Shown: positions 8,325 through 19,998, counted from the stretch's first letter. The stretch: 64,000 nucleotides of DNA from Ovis canadensis (GCF_042477335.2 NC_091245.1:113494501-113558500), one strand, 5' to 3'. The notes: generated by a model not told the origin, from the letters alone. Translations and numbers: made by a program.

Positions 8325-8944
8325 GAGCTTCCATTATGATCCAGGAAAGCCAACCCTGGGCACGCGTCGGGAAAAGACGACAAATACCCCTAATGGGGAG
8401 AGATGCAGGCATCCCCCAGGGTCACCGCAGCCCTCTGTGCCGGAGCCGAGACCCGCGGGAAACGCCCAAGTGCCCGTCGGCACGTGGCCGGCACAAGAAG
8501 GTGAGGGATATCTGTACCGTGGAATATGACGCAGCCCTCAAGAAGGAGCCGCCATCGCCATGGGCCGCAAGGTCAGACGGACCCACAGAAGGGTCCGCTC
8601 AGTGAAGTGAGTCGCTTGGATCGGGAGAAAGCTCTGTGGACTCTTAACGACGAATACAGACGAATCTATGCGCAAAGGGGAAAGCGACCTGGAGACCCCG
8701 AAAACGTACATAGGGCTACCCAAGGGGAAAGGCAGGGAGGGACGAAGTTGAAGTCGGATCAAGAGATAGGAAAGACTGTGCTTACAGTAGAAGAGCAACA
8801 GAGCTTTCCTCTGTAGCAGGAGAAGTGTATCTGTATCTCGCCTTCACCTACACTGGAAGACCACCTGGCAAAGAACAGGGGACTGAATCACTTTGCCGGG
8901 CACCTGAGACTCACCCAGGAATGTGAATCCGTTCTACTTGTGTT
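8325..8944 (+). mobile_element. L1 3'-end fragment C, across unit 1/2 junction
   Basis: Third 5'-truncated L1 3' end in the same orientation. It starts with 'ccattatgatccag', passes 'taccgtggaatatgacgcag' and 'gtgaagtgagtcg' in the ORF2 end, and finishes with a 3' UTR block resembling 'ctgaatcactttgctgtaca'. My arbitrary unit boundary falls inside it, so it confirms that the junction is continuous sequence. Confidence 0.8.
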
Positions 8945-9835
8945 CGAAGAAGCAGAAAAAGGAGCAGGCCGTGGCTTGAAGCGGGGGGTGGGGGGAGGCA
9001 GGCCAGTGGGACAGATGCAAAGGCAGGTTCCTTGGCAAGAGTGGGATTTGGAACGGCTCAGGGAGGAACGGGGCGTGGGGGGCGGGGTGTGTGGAGATGG
9101 GGGAGGCGGGGAGCTGGGGGTGGGATGGGTGCATGTGGGGGAGTAGGGGGACGGTGAGGCTGCAGGCTGAGGTGGGGGTGCTCTTGGGGCAGGGCTGATG
9201 CTGAGGTGAGGCGCGCAAGAGGGTTTCAGGGGGAAGGGGTGGTGTTTGAGGCGGTGAGGGCGTTGCTGTTGGAAACCTGTTTCTGCCGAGGCCAGGCCCG
9301 AGGGCGAGGGCCGGCAGCTGGTGGACTTCTTTGGAACTCGTCCTGCAAGACGTGGTCCAGGGACCCTGCAGGCAAAAGGGAGGTATGCTTGCCAGATGTG
9401 GCAGCTCCCTTGCTCCTGGCTGTGCAAACGTAGTGTGATTGATTTCTCTCGGAGTGTGGGGAGAGTGAGGCAGGGAGCTTGGAGACGGACGTTGTGAAAG
9501 ATGAAGTGTGGTGCGGGCGGCTGCCAGCGGTGGGGTATTCCTGCCAGTGCAGTCCCCGAGCCCTCGGCTGGGTCCGGGTGAGGACGCGAGCAAACACAAG
9601 AAAGGTGCCTGGACGCACGGGCGGCTGAGCCCGCAGGGTTTGGGGCCACGAAGGCTTGGCAGCAGGGCCTTTTGTGGGTGAGGTGGGGAGGGGTCCTGGG
9701 CGTCTGTGTGGGAGAGGCAGCGGGCGGCAGGTAGCCAGCCAGCGTTTGCAGGAGCGCTGCCTCGAGCGCGTTTCAGCGGGCAGACCTAGTTGGGCTCTGG
9801 GGCCGCACCGTGGGACCAAAAGGGGACGCTGGGGC

Positions 9836-9906
9836 TGCATGGGCCGGGAATCGAACCCGGGCCTCCCGCGTGGCAGGCGAGAATTCTACCACTGAACCAC
9901 CCATGC
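9836..9906 (-). tRNA. tRNA-Gly-GCC: tRNA-Gly (anticodon GCC), unit 2
   Basis: Identical to the unit 1 gene over all 71 nt. The T4 terminator is at 9818-9821 on the gene strand. Confidence 0.97.
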
Positions 9907-11399
9907 ACCGGTGGCCAGCGCCGCCCGTCGCTGCCCCTCAGGCGCTGGCCGCCACCCGCCCGCCGCTGCTCACTGCTCGCCCGTGGGCATCTCTCTGCCC
10001 CGTTGCAGCGGGAGACGACGGGCGGGCGACCTGTAAGACAGGATCCGGGCACGTGCAGGACCCCGGGGCGCGCCGCTCTCGGAGGGAGCCCGGCGCGACG
10101 GGACGCGGGCCCACGCGGCCCGTCCCGCGCCTTCTGCGCCGACCACGGCCGCCGCGACCCTGTCGGTGTCGCGTGAGGGCGCCGGGAGCCGACGCCGTCT
10201 GCCCGGCGCCGGGATCCCTGTCAGGTGCAGGCGCTGCGTGGTCGCTGCGGCCGCGCGCAGACGTGCCTCTCAGCGACCGCCGGGTCCCGACCCAAAGTCC
10301 CTCTGGCGGGCTGGCTTTCCGGCCGTGCCGGGGTGGGGCGTGCGAGAGCGGGCGGGGGAAGGGACGCCGGGCTCGGTCTGTGCGGGAAGCGCGAGCGCGG
10401 GAGGGCGACGCCTCCGAGCGCCTCCGCCACCGCCCCCTACCCGCCCTCCCCCCGCCATCCCATCCTTAGACCCGCGCTCAGGCCCAGGGACCCAAAGGCG
10501 TGTGAGCCTGGCTCCCGCGCTCTGGCCGACCGCGCTCCCGGGGTCCGGCTCTGACGGGGTGGTGGTGGTGAGCAGGGGCCCTTTGGCAGCGCGGCTCCTG
10601 GCTCGGGGACTGCGGGCTGAGAGGCAGGGAGCGCGCCAGGGCGGGCTTGGCTCCGGCCGGGGCAGCGGCTTCCCACGGGAACGGGCGCCGTGGCGCCGAG
10701 GTCGGGGGCGCGGGCCGGGCGCCGGGGGGTGGGCTGGACGGGCACGCAGGGCTTCCGCTCCCTCCCCAGCGGAGCACCCTTCCCGGGACGGACTCGTGCA
10801 AGGAAGGCCGGTGTGCGCTGGCCAGCAGGAAGGCTGGATGGCACGCGTCCAGGGCGGGCGGCAGGCAGGTTGCGGCCCGGCCAAGAACGCACGGCGGAGA
10901 AGGGTCGAGGGCACGCGGCAGCCCCTTGGCGGGCAAGGCGGGGGCTCGGCCGCCTCGCTGTGGCTGGGGAGCGCAGGCGGGCCGGCGGGGCGGGCGCGGA
11001 GGACGGGGTGCCGGCCTGGCGGGAGAGCTGGCGGGGGCAGCCGTGGAAGCAAGGCTGCGAGGGCGAGTAGGCCGTTCCCCGGGCAGAAGTCGGAGCGCCG
11101 GCGAAGGGAGGAGGGCTTGCCACCCGCCGCGGGGCTGCGTGCTTCGGCGCGGCCGGGGGCGGGGCGCGGCGGGGCTGTGGGAGTGGAAGTGGGAGGGTGG
11201 GCGAGTGTGGGCCAGGGGGAGGCAGGGAGGCAGGAAAAGCAGCAGCTGCAGCTGCAGCCAGCTGGCGAGGAAAGATGCGCTGAGAAGGACTGAAGGTGCC
11301 TTCTGTGGGGGTGCAGGTGGCGGCGGGAGGGCGTGTGTGGAGAAAGGCAGTGGCGCGCGGAGGACGGGTGCGTTTGTCCGGCGGGCCAAAAGGCTGGCT

Positions 11400-11482
11400 T
11401 GTCAGGAGTGGGATTCGAACCCACGCCTCCAGGGGAGACTGCGACCTGAACGCAGCGCCTTAGACCGCTTGGCCATCCTGAC
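11400..11482 (-). tRNA. tRNA-Leu-CAG: tRNA-Leu (anticodon CAG), unit 2, D-arm variant
   Basis: Same as unit 1 except for one private change at 11470: tRNA position 13 is A instead of G, so the A box reads TGGCCAAGCGG. Position 13 faces position 22 at the end of the D stem, a non-Watson-Crick site in tRNA-Leu, so the gene is probably still functional. T4 at 11388-11391. Confidence 0.95.
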
Positions 11483-11578
11483 GGCGGGCCTGGCTGGGCG
11501 CGTGGCCGCTCGCCTGGCTGGGACCCGACGCGGCGCGAGCACCGGCGCCCTTGGCGGGCCGCGGGCGGCGCCACGCCA

Positions 11579-11606
11579 GGCAGGCAGGCAGGCAGGCAGG
11601 CGGGCG
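11579..11606 (+). repeat. GGCA microsatellite, x5, unit 2
   Basis: Five GGCA then two GGCG. Confidence 0.95.
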
Positions 11607-12037
11607 GGCGTCCGGAGTGGGGGTCGACGGAGCCGGCGCGCGGCGGCCGGCCGAGGCGCCTGGCTCCGCCGCCGCTCGCGCCGCGGACCCAGAGGGCCCT
11701 GGGCGGGCCGGCCCCTCCCCACCCGCGCCTGTCCTGGCCCGACGCCGGCCGGCGCGCGCCCACCGTGTCGTCGCAGCCCCGCTTGCCTTCTCGCGCCCCC
11801 TTCTCCCGGCGGAACGCCCGCGTTGGAGGCAAGAGGCGGCGCGCTGGGGAGGGTCCAGTGCCCCGGGGGTCCGGGTCCCTGTCGGGGTGGCGGGCTGCCG
11901 CTGTGACCGAGGCGGTTGGTCTGGTGCGCGGTTGGGTCGGGACCCGTGGTGGCCGGCGGCCCGTGCTGGGCAAGGGGAGGCGTGGGCAGGCAGCCCGAGA
12001 GCCCGAGGGCGGCCGGGCGGCAGGACGGTCGCCGCCG

Positions 12038-12109
12038 TCCTCGTTAGTATAGTGGTGAGTATCCCCGCCTGTCACGCGGGAGACCGGGGTTCGATTCCCC
12101 GACGGGGAG
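12038..12109 (+). tRNA. tRNA-Asp-GTC: tRNA-Asp (anticodon GTC), unit 2
   Basis: Identical to the unit 1 gene; T5 terminator at 12121-12125. Confidence 0.97.
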
Positions 12110-12850
12110 GCAACACACCCTTTTTGGTGGCCGCGGTCGCTCTCTGTCCTGCCGCCAGGCCCCGGAGGGCCCTTCGCCTCCTCCCGACGTCTTTGGGCGA
12201 GGCGCCAGGGCGCCGCCGACGGCGGTGCCCGGCCTAGCTCCCGGCGACCCCCTCTGCCCGTGCAGCGCTCCAGCCTGAGCCCTTTGTCGTCGGCGGGCGC
12301 ACGGTCGCCACGGCGGAGCGAGGGCCTCCTTGGCGACCCCACGGCCTTGCCCGACCATAGCCGGATCTGGCGGCCGGCCGGCCGCCCGCCCACGCGCCGA
12401 CCCCCAGTGGCTGCCTGAGTGGGCTCGTAGGCTCGCGACGGCCCCGCCGCGTGCAGGCAGGTGGGTCCCGTGTCCCCTTGTCGTCGTGGGAAGTGGCCTC
12501 GCCCAGCGCCCGGTGGAGTAGCGCTTTGGCCAGCTGGGTGCTGGAAGCTGCGTGCCCCGCGTTGCCCGCCGGGGGTGAGGGCGGGGAGGCGTTGGCGGGC
12601 CGCGGCGGGGAGCGAAGGGCCGGAGGGCCGCAAGGCCGCGGGGGCGCCGCCCTGGGGCGGTGGGGCCGGTGGATTCCCGGCGACCGCGTGGCGCTGGCGC
12701 GCTCGGGGCGCCGCGTGGCTGCTGGGAGCGCCGGCGGCGGCGGCGCAAGCCTCCGGCTGACGGGGCGTCGGGGCAGGGATGCGGAGGCGGCGGCGAGAGT
12801 ATGCTGGGGCGAGCCCGGGGCCGGCGTCTGGCGGCCGCCCGGGCTGTGGA

Positions 12851-12922
12851 GCGTTGGTGGTATAGTGGTGAGCATAGCTGCCTTCCAAGCAGTTGACCCG
12901 GGTTCGATTCCCGGCCAACGCA
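12851..12922 (+). tRNA. tRNA-Gly-TCC: tRNA-Gly (anticodon TCC), unit 2
   Basis: Identical to the unit 1 gene; T4 terminator at 12934-12937. Confidence 0.97.
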
Positions 12923-13200
12923 GCGGGCCGACCTTTTGCTGAGTTCCAGCGCTCTCCCGGCAGGGGCGTTCGGGGGACAGAGAGGTGGGAGCAGGGAGCC
13001 AGCCCGCTGGCCGGCGGCTTTTGGCGTGTGTGCGAGAAGCCGGCGGCGCGCGCGGTGTTTTGAGGGTGCTGAAAGCAAGACGGCACGGCAGGGCAGGCGG
13101 CTGCACTTGCAAAGGCCGGGTGTGGGCAGCAAGGTGGCACGGGCGGGTGGCATGGAGGCGCGGGGCTCACCAGGAGCAGGCGAGGGCTGAACCCCGACGC

Positions 13201-13272
13201 TCCCTGGTGGTCTAGTGGTTAGGATTCGGCGCTCTCACCGCCGCGGCCCGGGTTCGATTCCCGGTCAGGGAA
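13201..13272 (+). tRNA. tRNA-Glu-CTC: tRNA-Glu (anticodon CTC), unit 2
   Basis: Identical to the unit 1 gene. Trailer begins with TTTCTTCTT; the first TTTT is at 13334-13337. Confidence 0.97.
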
Positions 13273-14125
13273 GCCTTTCTTCTTCCTCTCCGCCTGCCAC
13301 CTGCCCACGTCCTCGCTGGACACCCTGCCACCCTTTTCTTAGCCTACGCTTGCTCAGCGCTGCGCCAGAGGCCCCCGGGACCCTGCCCGTCCAGCCCCAG
13401 CACGATTCAGGCCACCTCCGCCGTCCCGCGGGGCAAAGGTTTTGGCCGCAGTGGCAACCTCGCGCCGCTTCCACCACGACGCGCCTCAGGCCTCCCATCC
13501 ACCAGCCCCCCCCCCCCAACCCCACCCCCCGCCTCCCTCCCTCCTGAGGGGCTGCGGCTGCTGCCCCTGGTGGTGGCGGTGATGCTCCTGGGCTTGTGCT
13601 GGTTCTCCTGCTGTGGGTGGTGGTGAGGAGGTGGGCTTGGATAGGGCCGGCGGCGGTAGGGGTGGGGGTAGGGCTGGGGGTAGGGGCGTGGGCTGTGGCG
13701 GTCGCCAGCTGGGGGCCAGCAGCGGCAGGGGCGGTGGCCACAGCCGAAGGTGAGCGAGGGGGATCTGCCTCTGGGAGTGGGGGCCGTGGCCACGGACCGC
13801 CTGCCTTGTCGTGTCTCTCATGCCAGCCACCTCTCTGGGCGGCTTGGCCAGTGCGCGCCAGGTCCCGGGCTGGCTGTGACTCCCGTGTGCCGCTGGCGAC
13901 TCCAAGAGGGTTCTGGTCTTGAGTGGGCTCTGGGAGGCGGACCACGGCGCCCGGGAGGCATGGGTAGCAGTTCAGTCGCCCGGGGGCAGCGATGCCTGCC
14001 AGGGAGGACAACCCGACCATCGTGCTGTTTCCCTTGCCTGACCACAGCTCTCAATCCTACTGGACTGAGGCAAGATTTACCCAGGCCTCCCTCCCCCACT
14101 CGTAACCAAAGGTGGGCACTCGGGT

Positions 14126-14126
<1 letters not shown>

Positions 14127-14156
<30 letters not shown>
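14127..14156 (+). repeat. CA microsatellite, x15, unit 2
   Basis: Pure (CA)15. Confidence 0.97.
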
Positions 14157-14159
<3 letters not shown>

Positions 14160-14165
14160 CGCCCT

Positions 14166-14216
14166 GTTCCACGCACCCCTCCCCTAGTTATGACATCGAA
14201 TAGTTTCCCATTCTCT
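14166..14216. other. 51-bp segment present only in unit 2
   Basis: All other complete units pass directly from 'gagcgccct' to 'ccaaactg'. Unit 2 has 51 extra bases between these flanks. The ends share the dinucleotide CT, which fits a microhomology deletion in the ancestor of the other units. The segment resembles no element I know. Unit 2 probably keeps the ancestral state. Confidence 0.9.
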
Positions 14217-15624
14217 CCAAACTGTCTATCCAGGATCCACTCCATCCCTCTCCCCACCCTGTCACCGTCTTCCCCTAGGAACTCTGCGCGAGGGTGATCC
14301 TCCAGCACAGTCTCCTCTTGGCCCCGTCTCGGCTGGTCTATCCCCAAAGGGTTTCACGTCTGTTCAAGGACTGTGTCCTTCGGAGGGGAAGTGGACGGCA
14401 GACGAAAGGCACCAACGTGCGGCGAGGGCGGCACACTCGGGTGCGATGGCACAAAGGCGAGTGCCCTGTGGGAAAGGAGCCCCTGTGGCCCGACGTGTGC
14501 TTGCCGTCGCCAAAGGAGGTTTCCTCGAGTTCCCTGCCGGGGCTGTGGGCGTCAGAGTGCATGGGGGAGAGTATCGGAGGAAGGTGCTTGGGGCCATGGC
14601 TGGTGGGCGCCCCACGTGGATCAGGGACCCGCGCAGGGCGATCGCGAGCAGAGGGCGCGGCGGCGAGCAGGGAGCTGGGAGGCAGGCCCCGGGGTGCTTG
14701 GTCGGGGCGTCTGCATGGACGGCCGGCGGGAAGGGGCGGCGTGGGGCTCTCGGGGACCTGGCCGAAAGATCGGCAGGCCACTCGAGCAGGGCCTCTACAG
14801 AAGCATGGGCGCGGCGGCGAAGCCGTGCCAGGCACATGTGAGAGGCTGGGACGGATCTGCGGTAGGTAGGGGTGGGCGTGGGGGTTGGGCTGGGGCTGCG
14901 GAGCCAGAGGGAGGCCCGCACTGGTGAACGCCAGGGCAGGGCAGGCCAGGGCAGGACGTGTGAGGGATAGCCCGAGCTCCAGGGGGATGTTGGGTGGGGA
15001 GGTGGGGCCGAGCCTGGAGTCTGGCGGGAAAGGCAGAGGGCAGGCCGTGACAGTGACGGGGCTGTGGCGTGAGGAAGATGGCGGGTGAGCACTCCATTTG
15101 GGTCGGGTGGCGGGTGAGCGGGGGCGAGCCACACTGGTGCTCGGTGCCACAGGCTGCTCAGGCTCGGCGGCGGGCTGTGGCTCTGGGCGGAGGCTAGGAC
15201 GCAGGCAAGCAAAGGACAGAAACGGAGCGCCAGCGCCAGCTGGGGGCCAGACCCGGTCCGAGATGGGTGGGCCCACCGTACCGCCCCAGAGACCAAAGTC
15301 ACCACCCATCGGGAGGGAGTGTCCAGTGTCGGGGGTGACACTGCTGGGGCCTCAGGGTGGGATGGGGCGGGGGTGGCTGGCAGCGCAGGTGGCTGTGATT
15401 TCATGAGGGCCAAGGAGAGCTCCCATGTGACCGGGCACAGTCAGCCCTCCAGGGCACACGCCCGCAGAGGGCAAACCTCGGGGAGGTCTGAGGGTCCGGA
15501 CACCGCCACCGCCTCGGCAGCACCGCCTGCCAGGGCCCGTACACGGAGCAAACCCCAGCGCCCAGCCACACACGGCGGGCCCAAGAAGGGGTGGCATCGA
15601 TGCAGCATGGCGCCATCACTCAGG

Positions 15625-16065
15625 CATCAGAAACACGTCAAGAATTGCCAGTTGTCACAAGCAATGATGCAGCTGGAGACTCTTACACTCGGCGGAGAAT
15701 GTCAGACCGCGTTGGACCGAGGCATGTGGAGCATGGAAAATAATACAAAACGAAGCTATTTGCCAGGAGAAACCGACTCACGCAGAAACCCACCTTAGGG
15801 TAACGCAAGCGGAAAGGCAGCGCTGGAGGGATGACTGGGGAGCTGCAACGCACAGATACGCAGGACCCTGTCTAAAGGGAGAAGCGCCAAGGTTATCCAG
15901 TTCAACACAGGGAATCAGCGTCAGTGCCCTGGAGTAACCTCAAGTGGAAGAGAATCTGAAACCATATATGACACTCGCGATCTGCACAAGCAAAACAGGA
16001 TCACACTGCGGTTCACCGGAAACCAGCACAATATTGGGAATCCACTGTACTTCCGCAACAACCGT
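15625..16065 (+). mobile_element. L1 3'-end fragment A, unit 2
   Basis: Copy of fragment A. It has its own substitutions near 15950-16014, for example 'gtggaagaga', 'cactcgcgat' and 'gcggttcacc', where unit 1 reads 'gtggaaaaga', 'cactcgagat' and 'gcggtccacc'. Confidence 0.75.
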
Positions 16066-16124
16066 GACTACGACGTCGGAGTAAGCTTTCAAAAGAAAAC
16101 TAACTCAGCAGGCAATGAAGTCAG

Positions 16125-16777
16125 CGGAAAACAGGTGAGCTATGCCAACCCCACCCTGGGTACATATCCACGAAAGGCGCAGCTCTTCATTCGGAAAGAC
16201 ACATGCAACCCCCACAGTCACAGCAGCACCGTTTGCCATAGCCGAGACGTGGAGAAAACCCTAGTGCCCATCCCCAAAGGCTCAGCCACCAAGATGCAGT
16301 ATCAGAGAAAGGGAGAGAATGGGATGTCACCGAGCCGTCCACAAGAGGCAGATAGTGTCACTGGCAGCAACGGCGGCTGGAGCTGCAGAATATTACCCTT
16401 GGTGAGGGAAGTCAAACAGACAAGGTCACGGATGGGTGGACTCTAAAGTGTTGTACAAATGAATCCCTGGGCCAACCAGCCACAGACTCTCAGACACAGG
16501 AAAGCCGCTTGGGGCTTCCCAAGGGCGCAGTCAGGGACCGAGGGATGAATGAGGAGCCGGGCTCAACGGATCAACCGTACCAGTACTGCGTAGGAAGGGG
16601 AGGAGGAACAAGGACACGCGGGATACCGCAGGGAATGAGATCCCATATGCTGTCATCACCCGCAATGGAAACGAGCTGAACACATGAGCCCCCCCCCACC
16701 CACCCACAGACAGGACTGAACCCCAACGCTGTACAGCGGAAACGCACACCAGGTTGTAGATCAACTACGCTTCCAGG
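16125..16777 (+). mobile_element. L1 3'-end fragment B, unit 2
   Basis: Copy of fragment B with a shorter C run (9) near 16690. Confidence 0.8.
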
Positions 16778-16837
16778 ACAAGTGCTACTCCGTCGAAGTC
16801 AGTCAGTCGAGGATCAGTCCAGCAATAGGAAAAAGAA

Positions 16838-17457
16838 GAGCTTCCATTATGATCCAGGAAAGCCAACCCTGGGCACGCGTCGGGAAAAGACGACAAATAC
16901 CCCTAATGGGGAGAGATGCAGGCATCCCCCAGGGTCACCGCAGCCCTCTGTGCCGGAGCCGAGACCCGCGGGAAACGCCCAAGTGCCCGTCGGCACGTGG
17001 CCGGCACAAGAAGGTGAGGGATATCTGTACCGTGGAATATGACGCAGCCCTCAAGAAGGAGCCGCCATCGCCATGGGCCGCAAGGTCAGACGGACCCACA
17101 GAAGGGTCCGCTCAGTGAAGTGAGTCGCTTGGATCGGGAGAAAGCTCTGTGGACTCTTAACGACGAATACAGACGAATCTATGCGCAAAGGGGAAAGCGA
17201 CCTGGAGACCCCGAAAACGTACATAGGGCTACCCAAGGGGAAAGGCAGGGAGGGACGAAGTTGAAGTCGGATCAAGAGATAGGAAAGACTGTGCTTACAG
17301 TAGAAGAGCAACAGAGCTTTCCTCTGTAGCAGGAGAAGTGTATCTGTATCTCGCCTTCACCTACACTGGAAGACCACCTGGCAAAGAACAGGGGACTGAA
17401 TCACTTTGCCGGGCACCTGAGACTCACCCAGGAATGTGAATCCGTTCTACTTGTGTT
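16838..17457 (+). mobile_element. L1 3'-end fragment C, across unit 2/3 junction
   Basis: Copy of fragment C, essentially identical to the unit 1/2 copy. Confidence 0.8.
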
Positions 17458-18351
17458 CGAAGAAGCAGAAAAAGGAGCAGGCCGTGGCTTGAAGCGGGGG
17501 GTGGGGGGAGGCAGGCCAGTGGGACAGATGCAAAGGCAGGTTCCTTGGCAAGAGTGGGATTTGGAACGGCTCAGGGAGGAACGGGGCGTGGGGGGCGGGG
17601 TGTGTGGAGATGGGGGAGGCGGGGAGCTGGGGGTGGGATGGGTGCATGTGGGGGAGTAGGGGGACGACAGTGAGGCTGCAGGCTGAGGTGGGGGTGCTCT
17701 TGGGGCAGGGCTGATGCTGAGGTGAGGCGCGCAAGAGGGTTTCAGGGGGAAGGGGTGGTGTTTGAGGCGGTGAGGGCGTTGCTGTTGGAAACCTGTTTCT
17801 GCCGAGGCCAGGCCCGAGGGCGAGGGCCGGCAGCTGGTGGACTTCTTTGGAACTCGTCCTGCAAGACGTGGTCCAGGGACCCTGCAGGCAAAAGGGAGGT
17901 ATGCTTGCCAGATGTGGCAGCTCCCTTGCTCCTGGCTGTGCAAACGTAGTGTGATTGATTTCTCTCGGAGTGTGGGGAGAGTGAGGCAGGGAGCTTGGAG
18001 ACGGACGTTGTGAAAGATGAAGTGTGGTGCGGGCGGCTGCCAGCGGTGGGGTATTCCTGCCAGTGCAGTCCCCGAGCCCTCGGCTGGGTCCGGGTGAGGA
18101 CGCGAGCAAACACAAGAAAGGTGCCTGGACGCACGGGCGGCTGAGCCCGCAGGGTTTGGGGCCACGAAGGCTTGGCAGCAGGGCCTTTTGTGGGTGAGGT
18201 GGGGAGGGGTCCTGGGCGTCTGTGTGGGAGAGGCAGCGGGCGGCAGGTAGCCAGCCAGCGTTTGCAGGAGCGCTGCCTCGAGCGCGTTTCAGCGGGCAGA
18301 CCTAGTTGGGCTCTGGGGCCGCACCGTGGGACCAAAAGGGGACGCTGGGGC

Positions 18352-18422
18352 TGCATGGGCCGGGAATCGAACCCGGGCCTCCCGCGTGGCAGGCGAGAAT
18401 TCTACCACTGAACCACCCATGC
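18352..18422 (-). tRNA. tRNA-Gly-GCC: tRNA-Gly (anticodon GCC), unit 3
   Basis: Identical to the unit 1 gene; T4 terminator at 18334-18337. Confidence 0.97.
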
Positions 18423-19915
18423 ACCGGTGGCCAGCGCCGCCCGTCGCTGCCCCTCAGGCGCTGGCCGCCACCCGCCCGCCGCTGCTCACTGCTCGCCCGT
18501 GGGCATCTCTCTGCCCCGTTGCAGCGGGAGACGACGGGCGGGCGACCTGTAAGACAGGATCCGGGCACGTGCAGGACCCCGGGGCGCGCCGCTCTCGGAG
18601 GGAGCCCGGGGCGACGGGACGCGGGCCCACGCGGCCCGTCCCGCGCCTTCTGCGCCGACCACGGCCGCCGCGACCCTGTCGGTGTCGCGTGAGGGCGCCG
18701 GGAGCCGACGCCGTCTGCCCGGCGCCGGGATCCCTGTCAGGTGCAGGCGCTGCGTGGTCGCTGCGGCCGCGCGCAGACGTGCCTCTCAGCGACCGCCGGG
18801 TCCCGGCCCAAAGTACCTCTGGCGGGCTGGCTTTCCGGCCGTGCCGGGGTGGGGCGTGCGAGAGCGGGCGGGGGAAGGGACGCCGGGCTCGGTCTGTGCG
18901 GGAAGCGCGAGCGCGGGAGGGCGACGCCTCCGAGCGCCTCCGCCACCGCCCCCTACCCGCCCTCCCCCCGCCATCCCATCCTTAGACCCGCGCTCAGGCC
19001 CAGGGACCCAAAGGCGTGTGAGCCTGGCTCCTGCGCTCTGGCCGACCGCGCTCCCGGGGTCCGGCTCTGACGGGGTGGTGGTGGTGAGCAGGGGCCCTTT
19101 GGCAGCGCGGCTCCTGGCTCGGGGACTGCGGGCTGAGAGGCAGGGAGCGCGCCAGGGCGGGCTTGGCTCCGGCCGGGGCAGCGGCTTCCCACGGGAACGG
19201 GCGCCGTGGCGCCGAGGTCGGGGGCGCGGGCCGGGCGCCGGGGGGTGGGCTGGACGGGCACGCAGGGCTTCCGCTCCCTCCCCAGCGGAGCACCCTTCCC
19301 GGGACGGACTCGTGCAAGGAAGGCCGGTGTGCGCTGGCCAGCAGGAAGGCTGGATGGCACGCGTCCAGGGCGGGCGGCAGGCAGGTTGCGGCCCGGCCAA
19401 GAACGCACGGCGGAGAAGGGTCGAGGGCACGCGGCAGCCCCTTGGCGGGCAAGGCGGGGGCTCGGCCGCCTCGCTGTGGCTGGGGAGCGCAGGCGGGCCG
19501 GCGGGGCGGGCGCGGAGGACGGGGTGCCGGCCTGGCGGGAGAGCTGGCGGGGGCAGCGGTGGAAGCAAGGCTGCGAGGGCGAGTAGGCCGTTCCCCGGGC
19601 AGAAGTCGGAGCGCCGGCGAAGGGAGGAGGGCTTGCCACCCGCCGCGGGGCTGCGTGCTTCGGCGCGGCCGGGGGCGGGGCGCGGCGGGGCTGTGGGAGT
19701 GGAAGTGGGAGGGTGGGCGAGTGTGGGCCAGGGGGAGGCAGGGAGGCAGGAAAAGCAGCAGCTGCAGCTGCAGCCAGCTGGCGAGGAAAGATGCGCTGAG
19801 AAGGACTGAAGGTGCCTTCTGTGGGGGTGCAGGTGGCGGCGGGAGGGCGTGTGTGGAGAAAGGCAGTGGCGCGCGGAGGACGGGTGCGTTTGTCCGGCGG
19901 GCCAAAAGGCTGGCT

Positions 19916-19998
19916 TGTCAGGAGTGGGATTCGAACCCACGCCTCCAGAGGAGACTGCGACCTGAACGCAGCGCCTTAGACCGCTCGGCCATCCTGAC
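19916..19998 (-). tRNA. tRNA-Leu-CAG: tRNA-Leu (anticodon CAG), unit 3, variable-arm variant
   Basis: Differs from unit 1 by one base in the loop of the variable arm: the gene strand reads CTCCTCTGGAG where units 1, 2, 4, 7 and 8 have CTCCCCTGGAG. The stem is kept, so function should be unaffected. Units 5 and 6 share it. T4 at 19904-19907. Confidence 0.96.

Larger units (their letters stand above)
1..8468 (+). repeat. tRNA array repeat unit 1 (8468 bp)
   Basis: First complete unit of the head-to-tail array, phased arbitrarily at the window start. It holds Gly-GCC, Leu-CAG, Asp-GTC, Gly-TCC and Glu-CTC plus three L1 fragments. Slippage tracts in this copy: GGCA x5, poly-C of 14, CA x16, and a C11 run near 8174. 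It shares private-looking variants with unit 4 (T at 4035) and with unit 8 (the bases around 1602 and 1627), so its relationships are mosaic. Confidence 0.97.
8469..16981 (+). repeat. tRNA array repeat unit 2 (8513 bp)
   Basis: Longest unit. Compared with unit 1 it has an extra 51 bp at 14166-14216 and shorter tracts (poly-C of 12, CA x15, a C9 run near 16690), which together account for the whole +45 bp. Its Leu-CAG gene carries a private D-arm change. It shares with unit 1, and no other unit, the variant near 14528. Confidence 0.97.
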
